Positions 9,442 through 18,603 are shown, counted from the stretch's first letter. The stretch: 64,000 bases of DNA from UM-FILTER-33-9 sp964530235 (GCA_964530235.1 CAZGYB010000002.1:62001-126000), one strand, 5' to 3'. The notes: generated by a model not told the origin, from the letters alone. Translations and numbers: made by a program.

Positions 9442-10182
9442 TTACAAACCCTGACTTTTAACTATTTGTTCTATAAGTGATGCAAAATACCGAATCTGTG
9501 GGGCAATAAATTCATACTGCATATATTTTGGCCCGACTACACCAATAATTCCTTTGACGGTTTCCCCTTCAAACTCGCTAAATACACTCGCGCACGACTC
9601 GTATACCGGATCAATACTCTCTTCATCTCCAAGAAGAAAAAAAAGTTCTTCTTCTGTTTTGTGTAACTTTCCTAATAACCGTTGCCAGTATGACACTTCC
9701 TCAAGCCGTTCGAATAAATGCCGTTCCAGTTCTCTATTAATAAATTCTTGAATTTTATAGATATTTGAAAGTCCTGCGTAATAGACCTCGCCTTCATTTG
9801 TCACTGCGATGGAAATAAGGCCTGTTCTCCCCGCAAGGACTCGTGTTGCCTGATTGAGTAATTTATGTGTTTCATTCCGCTCATCCCATATGCTGTTTTT
9901 ATACGCAACCTCATCGGCTGTTGAAAGCTCCTTTTGCTTCATGAGCTTACTGATATAAAAACGGAATCCCTTGGCTGATGGAATTCTCCCTGATGAAAAA
10001 TGCGCTTTTTTCAGATATCCTTTCTTTGCAAGCTGCACCATTTCATTCCGGACTGTCGCAGGAGACACCCCAAGTTTATATTTTTTCTCCAAAATTTCCG
10101 AACCAACCGGTTCACCGCTTTGAGAATACTCCTGAATAATTGCTCGAAGTATCTCTATTTGACGCTGGGTAATATCTTCCAC
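9442..10182 (-). CDS. hrcA: Heat-inducible transcription repressor HrcA, short form
   Basis: The N-terminus DITQRQIEILRAIIQEY and the winged-helix segment VSPATVRNEM identify HrcA, the repressor that binds CIRCE operators and is kept active by GroEL. I chose the GTG at 10182: the only other in-frame start, a TTG at 10233, lies inside the -10 hexamer of the operon promoter and so could not be in the transcript. This start places DITQRQ at the very N-terminus, as in the family. At 246 residues it is about 100 shorter than Bacillus HrcA; the loss is in the middle and C-terminal region. First gene of the heat-shock operon. Confidence 0.9.
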   Translation of the reverse strand: MEDITQRQIEILRAIIQEYSQSGEPVGSEILEKKYKLGVSPATVRNEMVQLAKKGYLKKAHFSSGRIPSAKGFRFYISKLMKQKELSTADEVAYKNSIWDERNETHKLLNQATRVLAGRTGLISIAVTNEGEVYYAGLSNIYKIQEFINRELERHLFERLEEVSYWQRLLGKLHKTEEELFFLLGDEESIDPVYESCASVFSEFEGETVKGIIGVVGPKYMQYEFIAPQIRYFASLIEQIVKSQGL

Positions 10183-10226
10183 AAGATTCCGTAAAAACTC
10201 TTTAATGTAATAAAGTTTTTCGGCTA

Positions 10227-10253
10227 TTAGCAAATATACACTATGACTGCTAA
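10227..10253 (-). promoter_or_regulatory. Diverged CIRCE operator upstream of hrcA
   Basis: TTAGCA at 10227-10232 and TGCTAA at 10248-10253 form an inverted repeat with a 15-base centre, total 27 bases, exactly the geometry of CIRCE (9-9-9). The outer six bases of each half match the consensus; the inner three have drifted. It overlaps the -10 element and spacer of the operon promoter, so a bound HrcA would block RNA polymerase. No comparable element was found before groS. Confidence 0.85.
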
Positions 10254-10262
10254 TCTTGTCAA
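10233..10262 (-). promoter_or_regulatory. Sigma70-type promoter of the hrcA-grpE-dnaK-dnaJ operon
   Basis: On the minus strand TTGACA (10262-10257) is followed after 18 bases by TATATT (10238-10233). Transcription should start near 10226, giving a leader of about 44 bases before the GTG at 10182. The CIRCE-like repeat covers the -10 and part of the spacer. Confidence 0.85.
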
Positions 10263-10300
10263 GGGGATTTTATTTTGTAGTCAGTTATTGAAGAAAACAA

Positions 10301-11074
10301 TCAGGGTATTCTTATTTCTGGTTCATCGTTTGGATTTCCCGCCCACCATTCAAGCCAAGTTTTCCCCTCTTCATCTGCTTTTCTTTTTTGATATTCTTCC
10401 GCTTCTTTGTCTAATCTTTTTATCATTTTCTCGCGCAAATCTGCCAGTCTATTTGCACGATGATCTTGATATTCTTTGTCTCCCCAGTGTTCTTGCGCTG
10501 CTTGTTTTTTTAGTTGATTTTCCCAATATAACGGGTTTGGAAACCATGTTTTGCTATCCTTATCATAATAGCCTTCAATAAATTGGGGTTCTATTAATAA
10601 ATTAGGTTCGCTAGTTACACCTGAAGACCTAACTAAAGTTGGATCAATCACAGCTTCAGCTGCTATAATTTCAGACCTAAATTCACGTGGCAATCTCGCG
10701 TCATTTTTTAAACGCGTAACTTCCAATCTAATATTTGGAAAAGCAAACAATAAAACTACTGGAGCATCTCTATGTGTATGAAGCATTTCTTCAATGACAG
10801 GTTCCTCTTGTCGAGAGAGTGGTACAGCGTTTCCTGCAAATCCAAATCTTCTTTCAATTCCATATCCGGTTCTCAATACTTCTTCCGCCTCATTTAAATA
10901 AGTACCTCGTAAAAAACGTTGTGTTTCTCCCGTAGATGTTGGAATAAAACCGATTCTATCAACTATCTCTCTTTGAAATCTCAAACGAGAATCTCCATCT
11001 GCGAAAGGAGTATGTTCACTATGCAATCTTGGAGCTTGTCTTATTGTATTTTCTCCTGTTTGAGATATGGTCAT
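10301..11074 (-). CDS. Hypothetical protein, 257 residues
   Basis: Not recognised. The protein is soluble-looking, without signal peptide or membrane segment. The middle contains a hydrophobic strand (APVVLLFAFPNIRLEV) and the C-terminal 80 residues are highly charged with Lys/Glu/Arg-rich helices, probably coiled, ending in a Trp-rich motif (TWLEWWAGNP). A TACAAT hexamer at 11080-11085 lies 5 bases before the ATG on the minus strand, supporting this start and a leaderless message. It is divergent from nfo, whose own -10 lies 39 bases further right. Confidence 0.6.
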   Translation of the reverse strand: MTISQTGENTIRQAPRLHSEHTPFADGDSRLRFQREIVDRIGFIPTSTGETQRFLRGTYLNEAEEVLRTGYGIERRFGFAGNAVPLSRQEEPVIEEMLHTHRDAPVVLLFAFPNIRLEVTRLKNDARLPREFRSEIIAAEAVIDPTLVRSSGVTSEPNLLIEPQFIEGYYDKDSKTWFPNPLYWENQLKKQAAQEHWGDKEYQDHRANRLADLREKMIKRLDKEAEEYQKRKADEEGKTWLEWWAGNPNDEPEIRIP

Positions 11075-11123
11075 ATAACATTGTATTACTCACAGTATAT
11101 CAAGAAACACTAGCTGTACGTGT

Positions 11124-11129
11124 TATAAT
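11124..11129 (+). promoter_or_regulatory. Extended -10 promoter of nfo
   Basis: TGT precedes a perfect TATAAT that ends 5 bases before the nfo ATG, so transcription should begin at or next to the start codon. No good -35 is seen. Confidence 0.7.
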
Positions 11130-11134
11130 CTTTT

Positions 11135-11983
11135 ATGTTAAAAATCGGAGCGCATCTTTCCATTTCCGGCGGATACCATAAAGCACTAGAAAGGATTGAT
11201 GTAATAGGTGGGAACTGTTTACAAATTTTCTCTTCTTCACCCCGTGGCTGGAACTCACCAACGCTCACTCCAGAACAAAAACAGCAGTTTATTTCTGTAA
11301 AAAAAGGCCTCTCTATTGATCCTATTTATTTTCACGCTTCATATTTAGTGAACCTCGCAGATGACGAGCGAGTGGGTAACGCTTCAAAAAACTCGCTCAT
11401 CACAGAAATGAGCCTTGCTTCCCAACTTGGCATAAAAGGAAGTATTGTACATCTCGGATCATTTAAAAATGATGAAGAGATATTGGACGTTTCAAAAAGC
11501 CAAAAATACAGTATTTTGATAACGAACATTTTAGAAATTCTTACTGCAACACCGAAAGATACATTTTTTATTATTGAAAACGCCGGAAACAGAAAGATCG
11601 GGAAAACCTTAAAACAGATCGCACAGATTGCAAAAGATGTCAATGATGAGCGGGTAAAAGTCTGTCTTGACACCTGTCATCTATACTCCGCTGGTTATCC
11701 CTTGAGAAATACTTCAGAGCTCAACACATTTTTGATTGAATTTGATAAAGAAATCGGTATTGAACGAATCGAGCTTTGGCATTTAAATGACAGTAAAGAC
11801 CCGTTCCATGCTCTGCGAGACCGCCATGAAAATATTGGAGAGGGAACGCTTGGCATATCAACCTTTCAAACGCTTCTTAACCATCCTAAAACAAGAAATG
11901 CACCCTTTATCCTTGAAGTTCCGGGATTTAGTCAGAACGGGCCGGATAAAAAAAATATTGATATTTTGAAACGATTGCAATAA
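11135..11983 (+). CDS. nfo: Deoxyribonuclease IV (AP endonuclease)
   Basis: TIM-barrel, zinc-dependent apurinic/apyrimidinic endonuclease of base-excision repair. The start KIGAHLSISGGYHKAL is the family hallmark, and later signatures are present: HASYLVNLA, FIIENAGN, VCLDTCHLYSAGY, LWHLNDSKDPFHALRDRHENIGEG and PFILEVPG, which together carry the three-metal ligands (His, Glu, Asp). The 282-residue length is normal. Expected to cut abasic sites and remove blocked 3-prime ends. It stands alone, preceded by its own -10 box. Confidence 0.96.
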   Translation: MLKIGAHLSISGGYHKALERIDVIGGNCLQIFSSSPRGWNSPTLTPEQKQQFISVKKGLSIDPIYFHASYLVNLADDERVGNASKNSLITEMSLASQLGIKGSIVHLGSFKNDEEILDVSKSQKYSILITNILEILTATPKDTFFIIENAGNRKIGKTLKQIAQIAKDVNDERVKVCLDTCHLYSAGYPLRNTSELNTFLIEFDKEIGIERIELWHLNDSKDPFHALRDRHENIGEGTLGISTFQTLLNHPKTRNAPFILEVPGFSQNGPDKKNIDILKRLQ

Positions 11984-12064
11984 GCACTGAGGCTTAAACA
12001 ATCTTACATTCAGAATTTTTTCACTTACGGTACAAAAAAAATGAATTATACCCTATGCATAACG

Positions 12065-12070
12065 TATAAT
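12065..12070 (+). promoter_or_regulatory. -10 box for cca
   Basis: Perfect TATAAT ending 6 bases before the cca ATG; predicts transcription starting at the A of the start codon. No recognisable -35. Confidence 0.65.
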
Positions 12071-12076
12071 TGACCT

Positions 12077-13435
12077 ATGATTGAATTACCTGGCTATATT
12101 AAAGAAATAATGCGTATATTTAAAAAGAAGGGATTTCAGATTTATTTAGTCGGAGGAGGAGTCCGTACTCTTCTTATGAAGCAAAAAACAAAAAACTGGG
12201 ATTTTGCGACCGATGCAACTCCTGAGCAAATCATGCAGCTGTTTCCTCATTCGTTCTACCATAATACATTTGGAACTGTCTCTGTACCGCTCAAAATACC
12301 TGAAAAAAAACAAACAATAGAAATTGTCATTGAAGTTACACCGTTCCGTACAGAGTCAAATTATGCAGATGCTCGCCATCCTCAAACCGTTTCGTGGGCG
12401 AACACCATCGAAGAAGATCTCTCCCGACGCGATTTTACCATTAATGCACTTGCGTATGACGGAAAAAAACTAATTGATCTCTGGGACGGAATAAAACACC
12501 TCAAAGAAAAAATAATTGTAGCTGTTGGAAACGCAGAACAACGTTTCCAGGAAGACGCTTTAAGACTGATGCGTGCAGTGCGTTTCGCTTCTCAGCTTGG
12601 ATTTTTTATCGATGAAACCACTCAAAACGCAATGAGGAAAAACGCCCAGTTGATTTCCCGAATATCAATAGAAAGAATACGCGATGAACTTATGAAAATT
12701 TTATCAAGCGACCACCCGGCGGAAGGCATTCTCTTTTTGAAAAACTGCGGAATTTTGTTTTATATTCTTCCTGAATTAGATGCATGTTTTTCTGTTTCCC
12801 AGATCAGTCCGAAACGGCATCATATTTATGATGTCGGAACCCATCTCGTTATGGCACTCAAACACTGTCCGTCAGTTGATCCGATAACCCGATTTGCCAC
12901 CCTTCTGCATGATATCGGAAAAGTAAAAACATACAGAAAGGATCCGCAAACAAAAATAATCACATTTTACAATCATGAAGTTGTTTCAACAGAACTCGCG
13001 ACATTAATAGCAAAGCGCTACAAGCTTTCACAAACAGAAAGTGAAAAACTTATCCGGCTCGTAAAATACCATCAGTTTACAGTTTCTGAACTGCAGACTG
13101 ATAAGGCGGTTCGGCGGTTTATCCGCGATGTTGGAAAAGGATATATTCAGGATATGCTTGATTTGCGAACCGGTGACCGGATTGGTTCAGGTGCAACACC
13201 AACTTCGTGGAGGCTTGAGCTTTTTAAAAAACGTCTTGTTGAGGTTCAAAAACAACCGTTTGCGGTTACCGATTTAAAGGCAGACGGTAATGACGTGATG
13301 AAAATATTGCAACTAAAACCAAGCAGACAGGTCGGGGAAGTTCTTAAAAACCTTTTTGACCAGGTTGTTGAGGGAAAACTGAAAAATGAAAGAATAGCTC
13401 TGCTAAAAGAAATAAAAAAGATTAAACTGCCTTAA
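12077..13435 (+). CDS. cca: CCA tRNA nucleotidyltransferase / poly(A) polymerase family protein with HD domain
   Basis: Class II nucleotidyltransferase that adds or repairs the 3-prime CCA of tRNAs. VGGGVRTLL is the GGxVR-type nucleotide-binding motif (about residues 25-33), followed by NWDFATDATPEQ with the metal-binding acidic residues, the DLSRRDFTINALAY motif and EDALRLMRAVRFASQLGF. From about residue 230 an HD phosphohydrolase domain is present (LLHDIGKV; H and D metal ligands). The tRNA-Tyr gene in this window lacks an encoded CCA, so this enzyme is needed. 452 residues. Confidence 0.93.
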   Translation: MIELPGYIKEIMRIFKKKGFQIYLVGGGVRTLLMKQKTKNWDFATDATPEQIMQLFPHSFYHNTFGTVSVPLKIPEKKQTIEIVIEVTPFRTESNYADARHPQTVSWANTIEEDLSRRDFTINALAYDGKKLIDLWDGIKHLKEKIIVAVGNAEQRFQEDALRLMRAVRFASQLGFFIDETTQNAMRKNAQLISRISIERIRDELMKILSSDHPAEGILFLKNCGILFYILPELDACFSVSQISPKRHHIYDVGTHLVMALKHCPSVDPITRFATLLHDIGKVKTYRKDPQTKIITFYNHEVVSTELATLIAKRYKLSQTESEKLIRLVKYHQFTVSELQTDKAVRRFIRDVGKGYIQDMLDLRTGDRIGSGATPTSWRLELFKKRLVEVQKQPFAVTDLKADGNDVMKILQLKPSRQVGEVLKNLFDQVVEGKLKNERIALLKEIKKIKLP

Positions 13436-13505
13436 TTTCCTGCACACCCTTTTATCCATGAAGGACAAGCATTGCTGTGTTTACATTCATGGTAAAATCA
13501 TTGAA

Positions 13506-14111
13506 TCAAATTTGCTTTTCATCCATAATCGTCGTTGGATCCCCATGTCCCGGATATGCAATTGTTTCTTCGGGATAAGTCAATATCATATCAAGAGATT
13601 TTTGAAGATCGTTAGCGCTGCTATATGACAAATCAGTCCTTCCAACTGCACCTTTAAACAGCGTATCTCCGGTGAATATAATTTGCTCTGAAGGAAAGTA
13701 AAAAGAACACCCTCCCGGTGTATGACCCGGAGTTTCAATAACCTGAAATGAAAAGTTTTCCATATCGAAGTTCTTTTTATAAAAGAAGTTAATTTTTTTT
13801 GGAGATACAATAACTGGTTCATAGGCAAGAAAATGTTTTGCGGTTTCTCCCAACCGTTTAACCAGGAACTCGTCTTTTTTTCCCATGTAGAAGGTGGTAC
13901 GAAGACCCAACTGAATCTCGCCCACCGCCATAACATGGTCAAAATGACCATGGGTAGCAAGCATACATTCTAACCGAATATTTCTCCTCTGAATTTCTTC
14001 CAGAAGAAATGGCGCATCGTCAGCCGGATCAATGAGAATGCCGTGTTTTTCTTTTATCAAAAGATAGCAGTTTGTTTGGAGGTCTCCCAAAATAAATCGA
14101 ACTATTTCCAT
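13506..14111 (-). CDS. MBL-fold hydrolase, glyoxalase II-like
   Basis: 201-residue metallo-hydrolase. ATHGHFDHV gives the HxHxDH metal motif, ETPGHTPGG the third His, FTGDTLFKGAVGRTDL the bridging Asp, and AYPGHGDPT the last His; this string is typical of the hydroxyacylglutathione-hydrolase-like (YcbL) group. The physiological substrate is not certain because glutathione metabolism is doubtful in such a reduced organism. It lies 10 bases downstream of secF in the same direction, and converges with cca. Confidence 0.85.
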   Translation of the reverse strand: MEIVRFILGDLQTNCYLLIKEKHGILIDPADDAPFLLEEIQRRNIRLECMLATHGHFDHVMAVGEIQLGLRTTFYMGKKDEFLVKRLGETAKHFLAYEPVIVSPKKINFFYKKNFDMENFSFQVIETPGHTPGGCSFYFPSEQIIFTGDTLFKGAVGRTDLSYSSANDLQKSLDMILTYPEETIAYPGHGDPTTIMDEKQI

Positions 14112-14121
14112 TGGATGTATT

Positions 14122-14994
14122 TTACCGCGAGTTTTTTTTCCGCTTCTCGAGCCAAACTAAAATTGGTGTTGCAACAAACGGAGACGAGTAAGTACCGGTA
14201 ATAGTACCAATAAGAAGAGTTGCAACAAAAAACCGTATTGTCGATCCGCCAAGCAACGTTAATGCAAGAAGCATAAAAATTATAGTCATTGAGTTATTAA
14301 GCGATCTTACCATAGTTTCAGTAACCGCTCTATCGGCAAGTTCTTCAATCGCCTCTTTTCCTTCGGTTCGGATATATTCTCTGATTTTATCGAAAATTAC
14401 AATGGTATCATGCACAGAAAATGACATAGTTGTCAAAAGCGCTGTCACAAACATAGTATCCACTTCTGCTCCAGCAAAATGTGATAGCAAAGAATAAACG
14501 CCAACAACGACCGTAAAGTCGTGAATCATCGCCAAAACTGCAGCAAAAGCGAAGTTAAACCCCTTAAACGCGAAACTCATATAGATAAGAATCCCTATAA
14601 TTGCCAGAACGGAAGCGATAAGCGTTTTTCGCATTGTTTCCGCTCCGATGACGGGGCCAACCGTTTCAAATCGAAGCAGTTTTATCTGAACTTTCAAATC
14701 TTGAGCAAGCAGTTTCCGAAACTCTGCTTCTTTTTTCTCGTCTATCGGCTTCATTTTTATCGTTATAGTTTTGTTTGATACCCCTGCAGTGACATACTGG
14801 ATTTTTTGCTTCATAATTGCATTTTTAATAGCTTCATAGGAAACAGATTTATCCACCGCATAATGCAGATCAGTACCACCAGCAAAGTCAATAGAAAAAC
14901 GATATCCGAATCGAAGAATCGAAAAAAGACCGGACCCAATAATAACTGTTGAAATAAGAAAATAGAGCCAAATAAATCGAGAAAATCTGATCAT
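14122..14994 (-). CDS. secF: Protein translocase subunit SecF
   Basis: 290-residue membrane protein with the SecF architecture: one N-terminal membrane helix, a periplasmic-type domain containing the FAGGTDLHY signature, then five helices with the RND-type motifs (FETVGPVIG, MIHDFTVVVGVYSL, SVHDTIVIFDKIREY, RSLNNSMTII). With SecD it uses the proton gradient to pull secreted proteins through SecYEG. Its start overlaps the secD stop by 4 bases. Confidence 0.95.
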   Translation of the reverse strand: MIRFSRFIWLYFLISTVIIGSGLFSILRFGYRFSIDFAGGTDLHYAVDKSVSYEAIKNAIMKQKIQYVTAGVSNKTITIKMKPIDEKKEAEFRKLLAQDLKVQIKLLRFETVGPVIGAETMRKTLIASVLAIIGILIYMSFAFKGFNFAFAAVLAMIHDFTVVVGVYSLLSHFAGAEVDTMFVTALLTTMSFSVHDTIVIFDKIREYIRTEGKEAIEELADRAVTETMVRSLNNSMTIIFMLLALTLLGGSTIRFFVATLLIGTITGTYSSPFVATPILVWLEKRKKNSR

Positions 14995-16355
14995 ACGCGT
15001 ATCTTTTTTTGTGACGGTTTATAAAATAACTCAATAAGCTGTCTTGTGATAACAATCCCGGTAAACAAACTCGTCGCTACTCCAATTGCAAGTGTCAGAG
15101 CAAATCCGCGAACCATGCCAAATTGAGGAAGAAACTCCCAATTGAGAGGATTAAACAATATAAATGCAACGGTCAGCGTCGTAATATTTGCATCTTTAAT
15201 CGCGTCAATCGCTCTTCCAAATCCAAGCTTCACTGCGATGTCAAAATCTTTCCCACTCCTCAATTCTTCCTTAATTCGCTCAAATATCAAAATATTTGAG
15301 TCTACAGCCATCCCTATCGAAAGTATAAATCCGGCCACACCAGGAAGTGTCAACACAACCGGAATCGCCCGAAATAATGCAAACGAAATAAGTCCATAAA
15401 TGCAAAGGGCAAATGATGCAATTATTCCCAATCTTCCATAGTAAACTATCATAAAAGTAAAAATCATAAGCAAACCAATTGTTCCAGCGAAAACGCTCTT
15501 TCTCACCTCCAAAGCTCCCAAACTTGGCCCAACATTTCGCTGTTCAACCAAAGAAATGGGAACTGGTAATGCTCCGGAGTTTATTGAAATAGCCAATTGT
15601 TTTGCTTCCTCGACCGTAAAATTTCCGGTAATAACCGCATTCCCTTCAAGAATTTTTTGCTGGACTGTCGGCGCTGAGATGGGAAAGTAGTCAAGAAATA
15701 TTCCCACCGGTTTACCAATATTGCGCTCGGTGATCTGTGCGAAAAGCTCGGCACCCTTCTTGCTAAACTGTAAAGATACCTGGGGTTTTCCCGTTTGTGA
15801 ATCAAAAACAACAGTTGATTTTTTAATATCCTGACCTCCTAATCCCGTAAATTTTGTTAGACGGGCAAGTATGGGAGTTGCAGTTGCTATGGAAGCTTCA
15901 TCGGATGCCTCTTCCATAAAACGAAGCTGTGCGGTTTGACCAATTAAAGCAACCGCCTGAGAAACATCTTCTACTCCCGGAAGATCAACACTGATCCGAT
16001 ATGCCGTGCCCGATTTAATAGTTTGCACAACAGGCTCTGATAATCCAAAAAAGTTGACGCGTTTCTCTACAATGTCGCGTGCGGATGCCACCGCGTCTTC
16101 TCTATCCTCTTTTTTAATGTTTTCCGTATTCGTTTCAAATACCAAATGGCTCCCTCCTTTTAAATCAAGACCGAGTTTTGTTTTAAACTCCTTTTTCAGG
16201 GTAACACCGAATAAATTTATATTTATAGATAATGGATTAATGGTAAACTTAAGTGTTCGTCTGGGAAGTTTTAGAGTAACGGGGACATTTTCAGGGAGAC
16301 ATATCCACAATAACAATAGAAACAGTACAGCAAATAGCGGGATATTCCTTCTCAT
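14991..16355 (-). CDS. secD: Protein translocase subunit SecD
   Basis: 454 residues: N-terminal membrane segment (about 4-24), the LGLDLKGGSHLVFE motif, an external domain, and a C-terminal membrane module with SIGMAVDSNILIFERIKEEL and the GFGRAIDAIKDANITTL motif containing the conserved acidic and amphipathic residues of SecD. The external region is shorter than in E. coli, as is common outside Proteobacteria. It precedes secF with a 4-base overlap and its own start overlaps the upstream regulator-like gene by 4 bases, so the three are one unit. Confidence 0.95.
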   Translation of the reverse strand: MRRNIPLFAVLFLLLLWICLPENVPVTLKLPRRTLKFTINPLSININLFGVTLKKEFKTKLGLDLKGGSHLVFETNTENIKKEDREDAVASARDIVEKRVNFFGLSEPVVQTIKSGTAYRISVDLPGVEDVSQAVALIGQTAQLRFMEEASDEASIATATPILARLTKFTGLGGQDIKKSTVVFDSQTGKPQVSLQFSKKGAELFAQITERNIGKPVGIFLDYFPISAPTVQQKILEGNAVITGNFTVEEAKQLAISINSGALPVPISLVEQRNVGPSLGALEVRKSVFAGTIGLLMIFTFMIVYYGRLGIIASFALCIYGLISFALFRAIPVVLTLPGVAGFILSIGMAVDSNILIFERIKEELRSGKDFDIAVKLGFGRAIDAIKDANITTLTVAFILFNPLNWEFLPQFGMVRGFALTLAIGVATSLFTGIVITRQLIELFYKPSQKKIRV

Positions 16356-16927
16356 TTAATCAGTTCTTCTTCTAAACCGATTAACATTATCTTTGGCTGT
16401 TTCAAGAAACGCCAGATAAAGGGGTCGTTGTTTTTTTTTCGGAAGGAAAACTCATCTTCGGTCATCACAGTAAAGTTTATCTCCCGTCCAAAGCTTGACT
16501 CGCTATCATCAATCAGCGCAGATACTTCCGGGATTACTACCGAACCAACGAACAGCAAATATATTTCATCTTCTTTTATAGGGAGTTTTTTAGCAAATTT
16601 TGTTGAAAGCGCACAGTATTTCACTTTTCCCATTTTCGAGAGATTTTTGCGTATTGCATTCGCCAGTGGACTTACCTTTGCGAAGATTCTCAAAAACTCA
16701 TCGTAGTAGAGGTATGTTTTGTTCAGGGTATAAAAAACTTTATTCAATCTTCGTTCTTTATTGAGGACTTTTGCTCGTTCAAGTATATCAAGTTCACGCT
16801 TAACCGCATTTACCTCTTCGTCAATTTCCCGAACAATTTTTCTCAAATAATAAAACTCAGCGGGACATGAAAAAAAAAGTTCAAGAATTTTTCTTCTTGT
16901 CTTTGAAGTTACAATATGATCTAACAT
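16352..16927 (-). CDS. Winged-helix plus nucleotidyltransferase-like protein
   Basis: Residues 1-75 form an ArsR/MarR-like winged helix (SKTRRKILELFFSCPAEFYYLRKIVREI ... VKRELDILERAKVL). The remainder resembles the transcriptional-regulator-fused nucleotidyltransferase domains common in Archaea and CPR (LLFVGSV in place of the GSxARG motif, acidic strand FGREINFTVM). The catalytic GS...D.D residues are not clearly conserved, so enzymatic activity is doubtful. It lies between the DUF3048 gene (2-base gap) and secD (4-base overlap). Its role is unknown; a regulatory role for the secDF operon is only a guess. Confidence 0.6.
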   Translation of the reverse strand: MLDHIVTSKTRRKILELFFSCPAEFYYLRKIVREIDEEVNAVKRELDILERAKVLNKERRLNKVFYTLNKTYLYYDEFLRIFAKVSPLANAIRKNLSKMGKVKYCALSTKFAKKLPIKEDEIYLLFVGSVVIPEVSALIDDSESSFGREINFTVMTEDEFSFRKKNNDPFIWRFLKQPKIMLIGLEEELIK

Positions 16928-16929
16928 AG

Positions 16930-18111
16930 TTAATAGACAACCTTGTTTCCAATCGGAAGTATTTCAAAAAATACTTTTCCCCGAACCATTGCAATCTCTT
17001 TTCCTTCTGCATCCGTGAAGGCAATTCTTGTTTCCGCGTCTTCTTTTGACCATGTTGCTTTGAATGAGTTACCGTTCTGAAAGACCAATGCGTCTCCTTC
17101 CCCAACTAAACCATACAAAATATGTCCCCCCTCGTATCCATCATTAGCAGGAGATTCTTGAGCAAAAATAACAACAATGTTTTTTGCCGTCAGCTGTTTG
17201 TTATTATTTTTATCTATATGAGCTACTCCGCCATTTTTGCGCATATACTGATTCTTTTCCTTATCATATACCCACTCAACCGCCATCTCACTTGAAAAAG
17301 AATTCCAAAAACTGAGATTTATTTTTGCAGTAGATCCCCGTTTAGCAGAATTTGCATCATCCTGAAACTTCCAAGAGACAAATGTTTTATCCCATGGAAC
17401 TTTTTCTTCATCAATATTTGATAGGATCCGTTTATCTTTCGCATACTTCCATAACTTTTCAGTAGATGAATAAACAGTATGCTCAGTCGCAACATTGGGC
17501 AACCGATCGTAATCTCGCCAAAATACCGGAAATGGAACACTGAATTGATTCATGTCGTTATACGAAGCCCAGCCAAGTTTACGGATTAGTCCGAGTGCAT
17601 CAGCTTTTGCACCGTTTGCACAGCCTGAACCGGTTTCTGGATCGCAATTTGCCCCACCAACATGTGCATAAAGCGGATACTCACCATACTCACGCAGCAT
17701 CGTCATAAAATGAACGCGTGCGGAACGTACCGGGCCAACGAAAGGAGCATCTTGACAATAGTATATTGCTAAAAAACGAGTAATTCCGCCTTCCGCAACC
17801 GCTTCATAGATGACATCAGCTGCAGAAAGACCCGACTGAGGTCTTGCGTCTTTCGAATTCTCAATCATCACTCCGAGGGGACGACGAGTTACCCAAGCAT
17901 CTTTTTGTTTCACTGTTCTCATCTGGCCGTTTATCGGACATTCTTCTGTTTTCGGCTCACTTTCCTCAATCTCTTCCTGCGATAATGTTTTTGCCGAATC
18001 CGTTGGTTTTGAAACAACGCTACCTCGACCGGAAAAGAATACATACGAACCAACTAACGATAAAAAGAAAACAAAAACAACAGAAATACCAACAATTTTT
18101 TTATCAACCAT
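16930..18111 (-). CDS. Membrane-anchored DUF3048 (YerB-like) protein
   Basis: An N-terminal membrane segment (about residues 7-29) anchors a large external domain. The RRPLGVMIENSKDARPQSGLSAADVIYEA segment and FLAIYYCQDAPFVGPVRSARVHFMTM are the hallmark of DUF3048, the family of Bacillus YerB; a second part (QFVWE-type, here GGVAHIDKNNNKQLTAKNIVVIFA) belongs to its C-terminal domain. The biochemical function is not established. It is followed by the winged-helix gene and secDF, and preceded after 26 bases by a DUF4446 gene, suggesting a cell-envelope operon. Confidence 0.85.
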   Translation of the reverse strand: MVDKKIVGISVVFVFFLSLVGSYVFFSGRGSVVSKPTDSAKTLSQEEIEESEPKTEECPINGQMRTVKQKDAWVTRRPLGVMIENSKDARPQSGLSAADVIYEAVAEGGITRFLAIYYCQDAPFVGPVRSARVHFMTMLREYGEYPLYAHVGGANCDPETGSGCANGAKADALGLIRKLGWASYNDMNQFSVPFPVFWRDYDRLPNVATEHTVYSSTEKLWKYAKDKRILSNIDEEKVPWDKTFVSWKFQDDANSAKRGSTAKINLSFWNSFSSEMAVEWVYDKEKNQYMRKNGGVAHIDKNNNKQLTAKNIVVIFAQESPANDGYEGGHILYGLVGEGDALVFQNGNSFKATWSKEDAETRIAFTDAEGKEIAMVRGKVFFEILPIGNKVVY

Positions 18112-18137
18112 AATAAACGGTAATGAAAAATTATAAT

Positions 18138-18584
18138 CTACTCTGCTTTTTGAACCGCTTCCTTTTCTTCAGCGGATAATTCGTATTCCTGTCCAACTCC
18201 CTGCTTTACTTTCTTCGTATATACTCGAATCCCCTCATGGGTATAAATAAAATTCAATACTATACCATTTTTAAGTTCATTTAACAAAGCCAATACAAAA
18301 CTCTGTTCTCCCTGCATTTTGTCAAACGCATTAAATTTCACTAATCCGATTTTATGGAAACTTTGCCTCAGTTCCTGATGAACAACACTCAGTTCCTTCT
18401 TTATTACTTCCTGTTGGGCGTTTACTGACTGGTTTTTGGAAATCAAAGCTTCGAGAATTTCATCAATCTGCTCTTTTTTAGTAAAGGTCGTCAAACGCTG
18501 ATAGTGTTTCTGCATTCGATATACTACATATGACAGGACCATGCACCATCCGAAAAAAAGCGCTAAAACAATATTTGTCATCAT
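18138..18584 (-). CDS. DUF4446 family membrane protein
   Basis: 148 residues. Residues 3-22 are hydrophobic (membrane anchor), residues 25-75 are a probable coiled coil, and the C-terminal part has the family pattern KIGLVKFNAFDKMQGEQSFVLALL ... GIRVYTKKV ... LSAEEKEAV. The function of DUF4446 is unknown. A TACAAT box at 18593-18598 sits 8 bases before the ATG. It is divergent from the small membrane-protein gene at 18640 and probably begins the DUF3048-secDF unit. Confidence 0.8.
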   Translation of the reverse strand: MMTNIVLALFFGWCMVLSYVVYRMQKHYQRLTTFTKKEQIDEILEALISKNQSVNAQQEVIKKELSVVHQELRQSFHKIGLVKFNAFDKMQGEQSFVLALLNELKNGIVLNFIYTHEGIRVYTKKVKQGVGQEYELSAEEKEAVQKAE

Positions 18585-18603
18585 TATCTTTTATTGTAAC
18601 CGC

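Noticed and set aside
10183..10233. Longer hrcA start at TTG 10233
   Set aside because: The TTG lies inside the -10 hexamer and the CIRCE repeat, so it would not be transcribed; the GTG at 10182 also gives the normal HrcA N-terminus.
13456..13492. CCATGAA...TTCATGG inverted repeat between cca and the MBL gene as terminator
   Set aside because: The stem is only 7 bp with a 23-base loop and has no T run, so terminator function is not supported.
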